Part shown: positions 52,726 through 61,933 of the stretch, one piece after another
Numbering within the stretch: the first letter of the stretch is position 1
How the letters are laid out: each line of letters opens with the position of its first letter
Made by a program: the position numbers and the translations under genes
NCBI GenBank assembly: GCA_947503835.1
Contig: CANNFM010000006.1
Coordinates: forward strand, 1-64,000
Source: an uncultured Aquimarina sp.
GTDB taxonomy: Bacteria; Bacteroidota; Bacteroidia; Flavobacteriales; Flavobacteriaceae
Reading direction: 5' to 3'
Length of the DNA stretch: 64,000 nt
The notes under the pieces: generated by a model
What the model saw: only the letters and a program-made list of their open reading frames with translations
Databases searched by the model: none
Told to the model about the DNA's origin: nothing

Positions 52726-54222
52726 ATGAATTCAAAAATTACTTTATTAGCCATTATCTGTTTATGCAGTACTTTTGGCAACAGTCAAAAAACAAAAGAC
52801 TTGAACCAGTCTCGTCGTTATGATGAGGTTTCTTGGTTGATCACCCACAATGCATACCAAAACCCCGAAATAGGTGCCACCGATGGTGGAGCAGGAGGTA
52901 AAAATCAGCAACATTCTATTAATACACAGCTTAATAATGGGGTTCGCAGCTTTATGATCGACCTACAGTATGGTAGAGTATCTAATCTTTTTAAAGGCTC
53001 TTTTTTACATCTCGGCCATGGAGCTGGTGGATATTGGCATTGGATGGAGATGTGCGATTTTCTAGAAGATATCAAAAGATTTTTGGATCGAAACCGCAAT
53101 GAGATTGTCACATTACACATGCAAATCGATGGTGATGTAACTGTGAGCCATATTAAGGATGCTTTTAATGGTAGAGGTAATCGATGTAACTCAAGAGCCA
53201 ATATTGATCATTATTTGTATTCCCAACCACAGCGAAACAAAAGATGGCCATCGCTAACCGCGATGATTAATACAAATAAGCGGCTTGTTGTATTATCAGA
53301 GAAAGATTTTGGCAGTAGAGCTCCATCATGGTTGCATGCAGAGTTTAACTATACACGCCAAAATGATTATGCTGCGAATCAGGTTAGTGAACTCCTGCAG
53401 ACGCACAGATATGATATTGCCGGTAATCCAGGAAGAGGAGATAACAGATCCTCTTTATTAACCATTAATAATTTTGTTACCGATAAACCACTGGGTTATG
53501 GAGATGGTAATAAAGCAGCAGATGCTAATGGGTACAACAAAATGAATACAAAGTTTATTCGCAGTTGGTTCTCTTTTGCTAAGCGACCGTCTATGGCAGT
53601 CGATTTCTATGAAAGAAATAATTATTCTGCTCGCAGTGTAATTACCAGTGGAAATAACCTGAATGAAATTCGAGGACGTTTTAAACTACCCAATGGTGCT
53701 GATTTTACAGAGTATGTTATTACCAATTCTAATTTAAACGGAGAAAACCCTTGGTATCAAGAGGGGGCTAAAACCAAAGCGAGATTACATTACTCTTTTC
53801 CGGCACGACCTGGTGAGACTAGGGTGATTACATTCTCCCATCTAAACTATACATTTTCTCCTAGTCAAATACAATTAGAAGACTATAGAGGAAGTCAGAA
53901 AAAAACTTTTATTAAAGATATAATAGTAACATCAAAGAATAGAGCCAAAACCAAAGAGCAAAATCAGATTGATTCTCAAGAAAATGATGATATTGTGGTG
54001 TATAGGAAGCATGAAAATAGGTTTATTATAGATATAAGCAAAACACCTTCTGATAACATTAATCTTAATGTTTATAATCTAGCTGGTCATTTGATTAAAA
54101 GTTATACGCAAATAAATAGTCAAAAACACAAAACTTTAGAACTGGATCTACCTTTAAAAGGTATTTACTTACTTAGAGGAACAGTGAATGGTAAAAAATA
54201 CACCAAGAAAATAATAAACTAG
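52726..54222 (+). CDS. PI-PLC X-domain phosphodiesterase with T9SS sorting domain
   Basis: A 498-residue protein: signal peptide to about 20, a PI-PLC X domain at ~30-300 with the catalytic His pair in WLITHNAYQ and HLGHGAGG, a linker, and a T9SS type A sorting domain at the end (NLNVYNLAGHLIKSY ... KGIYLLRGTVNGKKYTKKIIN). It is secreted through T9SS and may cleave phosphatidylinositol or related lipids at the cell surface. Function otherwise unknown. It ends 25 bp before a terminator and a heptamer repeat. Confidence 0.9.
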   Translation: MNSKITLLAIICLCSTFGNSQKTKDLNQSRRYDEVSWLITHNAYQNPEIGATDGGAGGKNQQHSINTQLNNGVRSFMIDLQYGRVSNLFKGSFLHLGHGAGGYWHWMEMCDFLEDIKRFLDRNRNEIVTLHMQIDGDVTVSHIKDAFNGRGNRCNSRANIDHYLYSQPQRNKRWPSLTAMINTNKRLVVLSEKDFGSRAPSWLHAEFNYTRQNDYAANQVSELLQTHRYDIAGNPGRGDNRSSLLTINNFVTDKPLGYGDGNKAADANGYNKMNTKFIRSWFSFAKRPSMAVDFYERNNYSARSVITSGNNLNEIRGRFKLPNGADFTEYVITNSNLNGENPWYQEGAKTKARLHYSFPARPGETRVITFSHLNYTFSPSQIQLEDYRGSQKKTFIKDIIVTSKNRAKTKEQNQIDSQENDDIVVYRKHENRFIIDISKTPSDNINLNVYNLAGHLIKSYTQINSQKHKTLELDLPLKGIYLLRGTVNGKKYTKKIIN

Positions 54223-54244
54223 CCTACTTTTTTTACTTACTGTA

Positions 54245-54276
54245 AAAGGCTCAACCTAATTTTAGATTGAGCCTTT
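54245..54276 (+). terminator. Terminator
   Basis: AAAGGCTCAA (54245-54254) and TTGAGCCTTT (54267-54276), 10 bp with a 12-nt loop, right after the PI-PLC gene. There is no long T run; the heptamer repeat follows immediately. Confidence 0.6.
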
Positions 54277-54318
54277 ATGATTGATGATTGATGATTGATG
54301 ATTGATGATTGATGATTG
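54277..54318. repeat. Heptamer tandem repeat (ATGATTG) x6
   Basis: Six perfect consecutive ATGATTG units (54277-54318). It lies between convergent genes. A related GATTGATGATT stretch occurs at 46867-46890. It is a slippage-prone simple repeat; no ORF crosses it. Confidence 0.9.
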
Positions 54319-54328
54319 ATTTGTATTC

Positions 54329-54751
54329 CTACATTCTGATTTCAAGACCTAAATCTTCGGTTCCAACTTCAAATTTTGCATCGCTCCACATTGGTGGGCC
54401 ATAGCTCATGTTGTTATTGGATACTCCATAATTTTCTTTAGGCATTCCGTTGTCTTCAAAATCCATTCTATTGTTACCATTTTTATCATGAAAACATGAA
54501 ATGGCAAATATACCTTCGGGAACATTGGTAAATGTGATTTTTGCAATACCCTCTGTTATTTTACTTTTTTGCCCTTGTATTGGGGCGGCTTTCATAAAAG
54601 TATCTTCGTTGTAGAGTCCAAAAACAACTTCTCCTTCAGAACTTGTTATGTTAGGAACAGTAACGGTAATCGTTACTCCTTTAGTTTCTTCTTGCGCTTG
54701 GATGATAAAGTTAGAAATAAAAAAGACGAGAATTAATGCGAGAGTTTTCAT
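54329..54751 (-). CDS. DUF2141 domain exported protein
   Basis: A 140-residue protein with a signal peptide (LALILVFFISNFIIQAQ). DUF2141 pattern: VTITVTVPNITSSEGEVVFGLYNEDTFMKAAPIQGQ, IAKITFTNVPEGIFAISCFHDKNGNNRMDFEDNGMPKENYGVSNNNMSYGPPMW. The exact function of the domain is unknown; homologues are exported in Bacteroidota and Proteobacteria. Monocistronic. Confidence 0.9.
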   Translation of the reverse strand: MKTLALILVFFISNFIIQAQEETKGVTITVTVPNITSSEGEVVFGLYNEDTFMKAAPIQGQKSKITEGIAKITFTNVPEGIFAISCFHDKNGNNRMDFEDNGMPKENYGVSNNNMSYGPPMWSDAKFEVGTEDLGLEIRM

Positions 54752-55056
54752 GTATTTAAAGTTTTATAGTTATTTGATTTTTGATGATTCAAATGTCTAT
54801 ATATCCTTTACCATACAATAAAAGAAAATACCGAATTGTCATTTTCTGGGGATAGAATGTAGTTTTGATTTTTAGATACGACATGAACGGGTGAGTATGG
54901 TCAAATATCAACCCAAAAATAGTTCTCGTCAATTCAGACCTATCAACTATACATTATAGGTAAAAAATGCTACTCTGTTTATATACATTTATGTGATATC
55001 AGAAATGAACCACTTTTGATATCATAGATTCACGTATAACTCTTAACACCATATTT
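54752..55056. promoter_or_regulatory. Intergenic promoter region with paired TGATATCA palindromes
   Basis: 305 bp between divergent genes. Two perfect TGATATCA palindromes (54994-55001 and 55017-55024) lie 23 bp apart, about two helical turns, ending 32 bp before the M23 lipoprotein start. Their spacing fits a dimeric or tetrameric regulator. No other structure was seen. Confidence 0.4.
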
Positions 55057-56637
55057 ATGAAAACTACAACATTAAAACTATTGATTGGTTTGTTTCTGAT
55101 CTCATGTATCTCTTGTGAAAAAGATGAAATCACTACTACAATCGAAGAAACTTCAGAAAAGGGTTTAAACATATTACCAGCGCAAGTTCTTTACGAATTT
55201 CCGTTTAGGGGAGAAGATATAAAACCTAAGGAGCGGGTATACACAAAGAATCATGCAGCGGGTATCCAACAAAAAGGGAAAGACATTCATGTAAAACGTT
55301 ATTTAGGTAATAACAAATGGACTCATTTAAAAGCAGGAACCAATGGAAGCAAAAATTCTGATGATGTTATTTACGGAAAACCAATTTATGCCATTGCCAG
55401 CGGTAAAATAATTGGAGGCTGGCGTAATGCTCCAGAAAACCCAGCTGATGGCACAAAGCACCCATTTGTTGCCGCTAAATTGATTCCGGGAGGAGGTAAC
55501 ATGTTATGGGTAGAACATACCGATGGATCTCGCGTATTATATGCACATATGATTCCTGGATCGATACCTTTAAATTTGTGTGATATACAAGAAGCTACTT
55601 TTCCGGCATCAACCAATAATGAAAACCAATATGTGATGTATGACCCTGCAGATCAGGTTAACATCGTAAAAGGACAGTTTTTGGGTAGAGTAGGAAACTC
55701 TGGGAATTCAACCGGGTCTCATTTGCATATACATGTAGAAAAGAATGGAAGTGCTAAAGCAATGAAGTTTAGAAAAGGATCCGCTAAAACGTATGTACAT
55801 AACCAAACTACACTTCATACTGGATGGCAAAGTTTTAATGGGCAAGAAATACCACAAGGTCGTGTACTAATAGATGCTCCAAGACGTAGAGAGTATCGTA
55901 TGATGGATTTTGAATCGTATCGAGTAGGGAATAGACAAATGTATGCGGGTATTTTTGTGCCCGGAAGTTATGATAGTGCATCTTATATAAAAGATGATTG
56001 GACTCAATTTCGTAACAAATGGAGTGATCTTGAATCAAAAGGATTTCGCATGATTGATTTTGATTCTTATATGTTAGGGAATAAGCGAATGTATGCTGGG
56101 ATTTTTAAACCAGGAAACTATGCCAGAGCTGCATATTTTAAAGATGATTGGAATGATTTTGTAGCAAAATGGAGCGACCTTGAATCAAGAGGATTTCGCA
56201 TGATTGATTTCGAATCCTATAAAGTAGGGAATAAGCAAATGTATGCAGGGATTTTTAAACCAGGAAACTATGCTAAAGCTGCATATTTTAAAGATAATTG
56301 GAATGATTTTGTGGCAAAATGGAGTGATCTTGAGTCAAAAGGATTTCGTATGATCGATTTTGAATCCTATAAAGTTGGAAATAAGCAAATGTATGCAGGA
56401 ATATTCAAGCCTGGATCCTATGCTAAAGCGGCTTATTTTAAAAGTGACTGGACTCAATTTCGTAATAAATGGAGTGAGCTAGAATCAAAAGGGTTTCGTA
56501 TGATTGATTTTGAATCCTATAAAGTAGGCAGTACACAAATGTATGCTGGTATTTTTAAACCTGGATCCTATGCTCCGGCGGCATATTTTAAAAATAATTG
56601 GGAAGATTTTCTGGAAGGCTGGAAATATTTAGAATAG
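55057..56637 (+). CDS. M23-family peptidase lipoprotein with five tandem repeats
   Basis: A 526-residue lipoprotein (lipobox SCISC). Residues ~85-250 form an M23 LytM-like domain (GKPIYAIASGKIIGGW, MLWVEHTDG, LYAHMIPGS, VGNSGNSTGSHLHIHVEKNG; the HLHIHVE motif with H-x-H). Residues ~277-526 are five 50-residue repeats beginning (Y/F)RMxDFxSY and containing MYAGIF-PG-Y and W--LESKG, which match the bacterial tandem repeat domain 1 (BTRD1) pattern. It may cut peptidoglycan or interpeptides at the outer face. The combination is unusual. Confidence 0.85.
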   Translation: MKTTTLKLLIGLFLISCISCEKDEITTTIEETSEKGLNILPAQVLYEFPFRGEDIKPKERVYTKNHAAGIQQKGKDIHVKRYLGNNKWTHLKAGTNGSKNSDDVIYGKPIYAIASGKIIGGWRNAPENPADGTKHPFVAAKLIPGGGNMLWVEHTDGSRVLYAHMIPGSIPLNLCDIQEATFPASTNNENQYVMYDPADQVNIVKGQFLGRVGNSGNSTGSHLHIHVEKNGSAKAMKFRKGSAKTYVHNQTTLHTGWQSFNGQEIPQGRVLIDAPRRREYRMMDFESYRVGNRQMYAGIFVPGSYDSASYIKDDWTQFRNKWSDLESKGFRMIDFDSYMLGNKRMYAGIFKPGNYARAAYFKDDWNDFVAKWSDLESRGFRMIDFESYKVGNKQMYAGIFKPGNYAKAAYFKDNWNDFVAKWSDLESKGFRMIDFESYKVGNKQMYAGIFKPGSYAKAAYFKSDWTQFRNKWSELESKGFRMIDFESYKVGSTQMYAGIFKPGSYAPAAYFKNNWEDFLEGWKYLE

Positions 56638-56670
56638 TTAAGAGCAAGGGGGATATTCATCTTAGCTATT

Positions 56671-56718
56671 AGTTCGTGTGTTATATATCAAAAGTGTATA
56701 ATACACGAACTTTTTTTA
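56671..56718 (+). terminator. Bidirectional terminator
   Basis: AGTTCGTGTGTTATA (56671-56685) pairs with TATAATACACGAACT (56697-56711, one G-T wobble), then a T run. Lies between the M23 lipoprotein and the DUF58 operon end. Confidence 0.85.
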
Positions 56719-56757
56719 TTGGTGATTTCTTATTTATCAATCACCCTAAGTTGATAC

Positions 56758-58092
56758 TTACAAAAGTCCTCTGGCTTTAATCTCTAAATACTTATTGATC
56801 GTGTTTACCGTAAGATCCTCTGGAGCCGTAAGTATCGAGTGGATACCATGTTTACTTAGTTCATTAACAATCATTTTCTTTTCGTACATGAATTTTTCGG
56901 CAATGGTTTTTTCAAAAATTTGTTTGGTAGAGGTGGCAGATTGGTCTAAAACCAATTTCAGCTCTGTGTTTTCAAAGAAAATCACCACTAATAAATGTGT
57001 TTTGGCAATAGCTTGTAAATACGGGAGTTGTCTATGCAATCCATCTAGAGTTTCAAAATTTGTATATAATAGAAGTAAGCTTCGATGTGTGATATTACGT
57101 TTTACATCTATATATAATCTTGCAAAATCTGATTCTGCAAAATCTGTATTGATGTTGTATAATGTTTCCAGTATCAAATTCATCTGGCTTTGTCTTCGTT
57201 GCGCTACAATAGTGTTTTCTACCTTTCTCGAGAATGTAAACATACCCGCTTTATCTTGCTTTTTGATAGCGATATTCGAAATTACGAGAGTGGCATTAAT
57301 AGCATAGTCTAATAAGCTTAATTCATTAAAAGGCATCTTCATCACACGTCCTGTATCAATAACAGAATAGATAGGCTGAGACTTTTCGTCCTGGTATTGA
57401 TTTACCATTAAATGGTTTTTCTTGGCAGTTGCCTTCCAGTTGATGTTTCGGATATCATCCCCAGATACGTATTCTTTAATTTGCTCAAATTCTAGTGTAT
57501 GGCCTATCCTTCTTATTTTTTTGAGTCCGTATTGCCTTAATTTATTTGTAAATGCTATAAAATCATACTTCTTAAGTTGCAAAAAAGAGGGATAGCTAGG
57601 CACCATCGCATTAGTCGAAAACTGTCTTTTCTTTGCAATAAATCCTAATGGAGAGGATGTAAAAATATTAAGGTTTCCAAAGTGATACTCACCACGTTGG
57701 GTAGGTCGTAATTCGTAAGTGAATTTTTTCTCTTCAGAAGGTTTTAGGCGAGATTCAATTGCAAAGTTTCTATGCTGAAACTGCATTGGTAACTCATCGA
57801 TAATTTTAATGGTACTTGTAAATTGATATCTATTCACTATAGTAATCTCAATACTGTTTTGATCTCCATTAGATAATTTTTCGGGCAAGGCGCGATGAGC
57901 TTGAGTACCTATTTTATTTCTGTATAACAATAGAATGTCAAATATTAGCCCACCTAAGAGTATAAAGAGTAAAAGTTTTGCAATACTAAACAAGTTCTCA
58001 AAAAAATAGGAAACAATAAAAAGTACCGCTATCGAAAAGAATACGGTAAAAAATAATTGTTTTAGGTATAAACTCTTTAAAAAACCTTTCAC
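56758..58092 (-). CDS. DUF58 domain protein
   Basis: A 444-residue protein: two N-terminal TM helices (LFFTVFFSIAVLFIVSYFFENLF, LLLFILLGGLIFDILLLY), an extracytoplasmic beta-rich part, and the DUF58 domain at ~190-330 with RRIGHTLEFEQIKEYVSGDDIRNINWKATAKKNHLMVNQYQDEKSQPIYSVIDTGRVM, including the vWA-like MIDAS Asp region. DUF58 proteins partner with MoxR ATPases. Last gene of the operon, one base overlap with moxR. Confidence 0.93.
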   Translation of the reverse strand: MKGFLKSLYLKQLFFTVFFSIAVLFIVSYFFENLFSIAKLLLFILLGGLIFDILLLYRNKIGTQAHRALPEKLSNGDQNSIEITIVNRYQFTSTIKIIDELPMQFQHRNFAIESRLKPSEEKKFTYELRPTQRGEYHFGNLNIFTSSPLGFIAKKRQFSTNAMVPSYPSFLQLKKYDFIAFTNKLRQYGLKKIRRIGHTLEFEQIKEYVSGDDIRNINWKATAKKNHLMVNQYQDEKSQPIYSVIDTGRVMKMPFNELSLLDYAINATLVISNIAIKKQDKAGMFTFSRKVENTIVAQRRQSQMNLILETLYNINTDFAESDFARLYIDVKRNITHRSLLLLYTNFETLDGLHRQLPYLQAIAKTHLLVVIFFENTELKLVLDQSATSTKQIFEKTIAEKFMYEKKMIVNELSKHGIHSILTAPEDLTVNTINKYLEIKARGLL

Positions 58093-59084
58093 TATCGAGG
58101 GATTTCTATCGTTTCAATAATTTGCAATACTACTTTTTCAGCTGTAAAACCTTCCATTTCTCTTTCTGGAGTTAATATAATTCGATGCCTTAATACTGGA
58201 GGCGCAACTTTTTTGATATCATCGGGAGTAACAAAATCCCGACCATTAATAGCTGCCATCGCTTTTGAGGCATTCATTATTGCTATTGAAGCTCTAGGCG
58301 ATGCCCCAAGATATAAATTACCATTATTTCGGGTGTTATTTACAATCGACGCTATATATTTTAATAAGTTATTTTCTACAATAATACTTTTAATGATCTC
58401 CTGATATTCTTCAATTTGTTTGGCATTAAGAACGGGTTGAATCATATCAGTTGCAACAGCGCTTTTTCTTTGGTGATGTCCTTCGAGAATAGTTACTTCT
58501 TCTTCGATCGATGGGTAACCAACATTAATTTTGAACAAAAAACGATCCAATTGTGCTTCAGGTAGCGCATAGGTACCTTCTTGTTCGATAGGGTTTTGTG
58601 TTGCAAATACGAGGAGTGGGCTCTGCATTTTATTTTCAATCCCATCTATGGTAATTTGCCGTTCTGCCATTACTTCGAACAAAGCTGCTTGAGTTTTGGC
58701 AGGAGCACGGTTAATCTCATCGATTAGAATGATATTTGAGAATATTGGCCCTTTTTTGAATTCGAATTCTGATGTTTTTACATTAAAGATTGAAGTTCCA
58801 AGAATATCACTTGGCATTAAATCAGGAGTAAACTGAATTCGGCTAAAACCTACATTCATCGTCTTGGCAAGTAGTTTAGCAGTAACCGTTTTTGCTACTC
58901 CTGGTACTCCTTCGATAAGAGAATGCCCATTGGCAAGGATAGAAATAATCAACAAATCGATCATCTCGTGTTGACCAATAATTACTTTGCCCAGTTCTTC
59001 TTTGATTTTTTGAACAGCTTCTTGCAGGTTTTTAAGATCTATTCTATTGTTAAACTCCAATGGATTTTCGTTAGTTTCTTCCAT
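58092..59084 (-). CDS. MoxR-family AAA+ ATPase
   Basis: A 330-residue AAA+ protein: Walker A GVPGVAKTVTAK, Walker B IILIDEINRAPAKTQAALFEVMAERQ, sensor 1 LVFATQNPIEQEGTYALPEAQLDRF, Arg finger and sensor 2 GASPRASIA. MoxR proteins act as chaperone-like unfoldases maturing or regulating proteins with vWA/DUF58 partners. Stop and start of the DUF58 gene overlap by one base (TAATG). Confidence 0.96.
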   Translation of the reverse strand: MEETNENPLEFNNRIDLKNLQEAVQKIKEELGKVIIGQHEMIDLLIISILANGHSLIEGVPGVAKTVTAKLLAKTMNVGFSRIQFTPDLMPSDILGTSIFNVKTSEFEFKKGPIFSNIILIDEINRAPAKTQAALFEVMAERQITIDGIENKMQSPLLVFATQNPIEQEGTYALPEAQLDRFLFKINVGYPSIEEEVTILEGHHQRKSAVATDMIQPVLNAKQIEEYQEIIKSIIVENNLLKYIASIVNNTRNNGNLYLGASPRASIAIMNASKAMAAINGRDFVTPDDIKKVAPPVLRHRIILTPEREMEGFTAEKVVLQIIETIEIPR

Positions 59085-59087
59085 AAT

Positions 59088-60281
59088 TTATAGTGTAAAT
59101 TCTTCTATTTTTTTATTCAATGCTATCAAATCTTCTTCACTATGAATAGCTTTTCCTCTTAAAGTATTGATATAATTTATAAGGTCTTTGGTTTCTTCGA
59201 CAGAGTGATTTGTTTTTACCGCAAGCCTATTAATGAAATCAGTATCTAATGTATTGGTATTTATATAATGTGTGCTTCTTATTTTTTCGAGGAAGTAGGT
59301 TATCTTTTTTGAAATGATATCACTATAATCTTTATGCTGAAAATATAAATTTCCGATCGTTTTAGTAAACTCTATTGATGTATTTTCTAAGGGTTTAGCA
59401 ATTGGGATTATTCGTTGCTCTCTTTTTGCTGTAAAAATCACAAAAACCAATAAGCCTATAATCAAAAGATAATGGGCCCAACGCAATGGGGTTTGATTTA
59501 GTACAAATCGCATAGGCGAATTTATAATCTTACGACCGTCTTTTAAATAATCATCCCAATACAATATTTGATGATTGTCGATAAATGAAAGACATGTGGC
59601 TGCATATCTTTGGTTTCCGTTAAGCATATAATAATTAGAGAACGCTTGGGGCAGGGTGTTTAAATAAATAGTTCCTTTACCTTCTTTAACCTTTATAAAA
59701 TTAACTTGGTTGAGCCTCTCTAACGTTTCTTCATTCTTATAATGCCCTAATGTTGTCGTTTTTGTGGTGTCGAAGCTTTTAAAAACTGTTTTGTATATAT
59801 TCTTTTTAAATTTTGGTAACGAATCTTCTTTTAAAAAAGTAGAAAAAAATGTTGGTGTAATTTCTTGTTCGGTAAGTTGGTAATCTACTTCTGTTTCTAT
59901 GTTTAAGGAGTCCTTGATAATGTGACCAAAAGTTTCTCCTGAAAGAAATACAGAATTTCCTTGCCTTACATATTCTATAAGTTTTTCATAAGATCTTTTA
60001 TCAAAATCGATACTGGAATTGATAAATAGATATGCTGAATTCGATGGGTATTCTAAGTCACTTAAGAAATCAAATGAGTTTTTCGAAATGAGATGTATCT
60101 CTTTATCCTCTTTGAGATCTTTTAGTTCTTCAAAAAGGACATATCCACCAAATGGTATTTTGTCTGATGAGGTATAACTTGATTTCCAATTGATAGGTGT
60201 TGGCCTGGACAATTCAATAACAATAATTGCCAATAATGCTATCCCAAATAGAATCAATATGTTTCTTGACTTTCTATCCAA
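59088..60281 (-). CDS. DUF4350 membrane protein
   Basis: A 397-residue protein with an N-terminal TM helix (NILILFGIALLAIIVIELS), an extracytoplasmic DUF4350-like region (IPFGGYVLFEELKDLK, YPSNSAYLFINSSIDFDK, GNSVFLSGETFG) and a second TM helix (WAHYLLIIGLLVFVIFT) near residue 275. Members of this family occur next to MoxR/DUF58 in Bacteroidota. Probably part of the same membrane complex; molecular role unknown. Confidence 0.85.
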   Translation of the reverse strand: MDRKSRNILILFGIALLAIIVIELSRPTPINWKSSYTSSDKIPFGGYVLFEELKDLKEDKEIHLISKNSFDFLSDLEYPSNSAYLFINSSIDFDKRSYEKLIEYVRQGNSVFLSGETFGHIIKDSLNIETEVDYQLTEQEITPTFFSTFLKEDSLPKFKKNIYKTVFKSFDTTKTTTLGHYKNEETLERLNQVNFIKVKEGKGTIYLNTLPQAFSNYYMLNGNQRYAATCLSFIDNHQILYWDDYLKDGRKIINSPMRFVLNQTPLRWAHYLLIIGLLVFVIFTAKREQRIIPIAKPLENTSIEFTKTIGNLYFQHKDYSDIISKKITYFLEKIRSTHYINTNTLDTDFINRLAVKTNHSVEETKDLINYINTLRGKAIHSEEDLIALNKKIEEFTL

Positions 60282-61026
60282 AGTTTTTCATTTTAGAATT
60301 TAAGGTATCAAAAGATTTTTTAGCATTGAGATACCCATTTTTATCTAACTCAAATTTGCCATACCATATATAGTCATATAGGTAAGAAACCCTATTGAAA
60401 TTTTGTTTTATTGTAATATCAGCAATCTCTCTATAGTAATCGGTATTGGTTTTTTCGAAATGGTAATCAATTATTTTTTTTATTGATAAATCTTGCAGTG
60501 TTTTTAGATACATATATCGTACGGCTAGGCGATAATTTTTTTCTGCAAGTGCGTCGTTAATCAATTCGTCTAGATTTATTTTTTCGATATGTTCTTCGGT
60601 AATGTTTATGGGTGCAACAAGGGTATTCTTTTTTCTAAAAAAAGATACAGCATCTTTTCCTACCAATATCCGGGTTAGTATGTACACCGCAATACCGATG
60701 AGTACGATATAGATAATGTTTTCTAGTAATTTGGCCAATAATGGATCAATTGTTACCCCGAAAATACTTTGCAAGCTGTTAAAAAACCAATTTAGTGCTC
60801 GGACTAAGAAATTTTCTGCTTCGCCTTCTACTGTATTGTAGTCAAAATCATCTCCAGTATATTTTTCAGATAAGTCATCAGAAAAATCAATAATAGATAC
60901 CTTACTACTATCAATTGCTATTTTGAGAGAGTCTTGTTGGGCCCACATAGGTGAAAATAAATGAGCTACAAAAAAAATAAATATAATATAGTATCCTTTC
61001 TTATTCACCAGCACCGATTTGATCAA
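60274..61026 (-). CDS. DUF4129 domain membrane protein
   Basis: A 250-residue protein with an N-terminal signal/TM helix, a short extracytoplasmic part (YTGDDFDYNTVEGEAENFLVRAL), a TM helix (IIYIVLIGIAVYILTRILVG) at ~115 and a cytoplasmic DUF4129 region (LAEKNYRLAVRYMYLKTLQDLSIKKIIDYHFEKTN). It overlaps DUF4350 by 8 bp and the upstream gene by 26 bp, typical for this operon. Function unknown. Confidence 0.88.
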   Translation of the reverse strand: MIKSVLVNKKGYYIIFIFFVAHLFSPMWAQQDSLKIAIDSSKVSIIDFSDDLSEKYTGDDFDYNTVEGEAENFLVRALNWFFNSLQSIFGVTIDPLLAKLLENIIYIVLIGIAVYILTRILVGKDAVSFFRKKNTLVAPINITEEHIEKINLDELINDALAEKNYRLAVRYMYLKTLQDLSIKKIIDYHFEKTNTDYYREIADITIKQNFNRVSYLYDYIWYGKFELDKNGYLNAKKSFDTLNSKMKNFG

Positions 61027-61933
61027 TCTTTTCTCTTGTATTTACATTATATTTTTGTTCGTGTAAAGAGAAATACAAAATTCCGTTAATAAATTGGGAT
61101 AGCGATTGCGAGTATGTCAAGATCACTAAAATGATGCATAGCCCAAGTGTATATATAATTTTTGCCACAGCAGAGTTTACTATGTCGGCACCCGCGTCAA
61201 TCATAATGTAGGTATAGACACCTCCAATTACTCCGGGTATGGCTACAATAATAAATAGTACTAATAGTCCAACTAGTAACCCGAGAATAAAATTAACCCC
61301 CACACATTTCCAAAAATTACTTCTTACCAAATCCCAACCTTCTCCTAAGGCATCTGTAGCACTTTTATTTTCATGCAACATCACCATAAAAGATAGTCCA
61401 ATCCATGATGTCAATGCAAATTGTAGTACATACTGTACTAATGTACCAATAATAGGGATAATTGCGAAGATTACAGAGATGATTGCAAAACCAATATATA
61501 TGGGTATTAGTAGTAAAATAAATATAAATATTTTACCGAAGTTTTCTTTTACAAAATTCCATACATCATGTTTGTTATCTATGACTTTTTTTTGTTGTTC
61601 ATAGGTAATCATGTATCCAGATGCTAAACTATAGTTTAGTGCTGCAATGATCATAAATACGATAAAGAAGAGAAAGAAACCTATACCTATAAACATAAAA
61701 GAGTCATCTCTGGTGGGATCTCCTCCCAAACCTGAGGTACCACTTTCATATAGGCCAAGAAAACCTGTTACCATAAGATAACTTACTCCTAATAGCAGAA
61801 GAATAAAAACACCATTATAGTTTATAAAAATATTGGTAAAACTTTTTAAGTTATGTTTAAAGAAATCAAAGTAGGTAGAGATTATTTCTCCAAGATCCCT
61901 ATTCTGTTTCAGTTCTATATAGTTGTCTTTCAT
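61001..61933 (-). CDS. Multi-pass membrane protein of the MoxR operon
   Basis: A 310-residue protein with six or so TM helices (IFINYNGVFILLLLGVSYLMV, SFMFIGIGFFLFFIVFMIIAALNYSLASG, IFIFILLLIPIYIGFAIISVIFAI, GVNFILGLLVGLLVLFIIVAIPGVIGG, IIYTLGLCIILVILTYSQSLSQFINGILYF). Homologues in flavobacterial MoxR operons look like DUF975 or glycerophosphodiester phosphodiesterase membrane domains. It overlaps SpoIIM by 35 bp. Function unknown. Confidence 0.8.
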   Translation of the reverse strand: MKDNYIELKQNRDLGEIISTYFDFFKHNLKSFTNIFINYNGVFILLLLGVSYLMVTGFLGLYESGTSGLGGDPTRDDSFMFIGIGFFLFFIVFMIIAALNYSLASGYMITYEQQKKVIDNKHDVWNFVKENFGKIFIFILLLIPIYIGFAIISVIFAIIPIIGTLVQYVLQFALTSWIGLSFMVMLHENKSATDALGEGWDLVRSNFWKCVGVNFILGLLVGLLVLFIIVAIPGVIGGVYTYIMIDAGADIVNSAVAKIIYTLGLCIILVILTYSQSLSQFINGILYFSLHEQKYNVNTREKIDQIGAGE

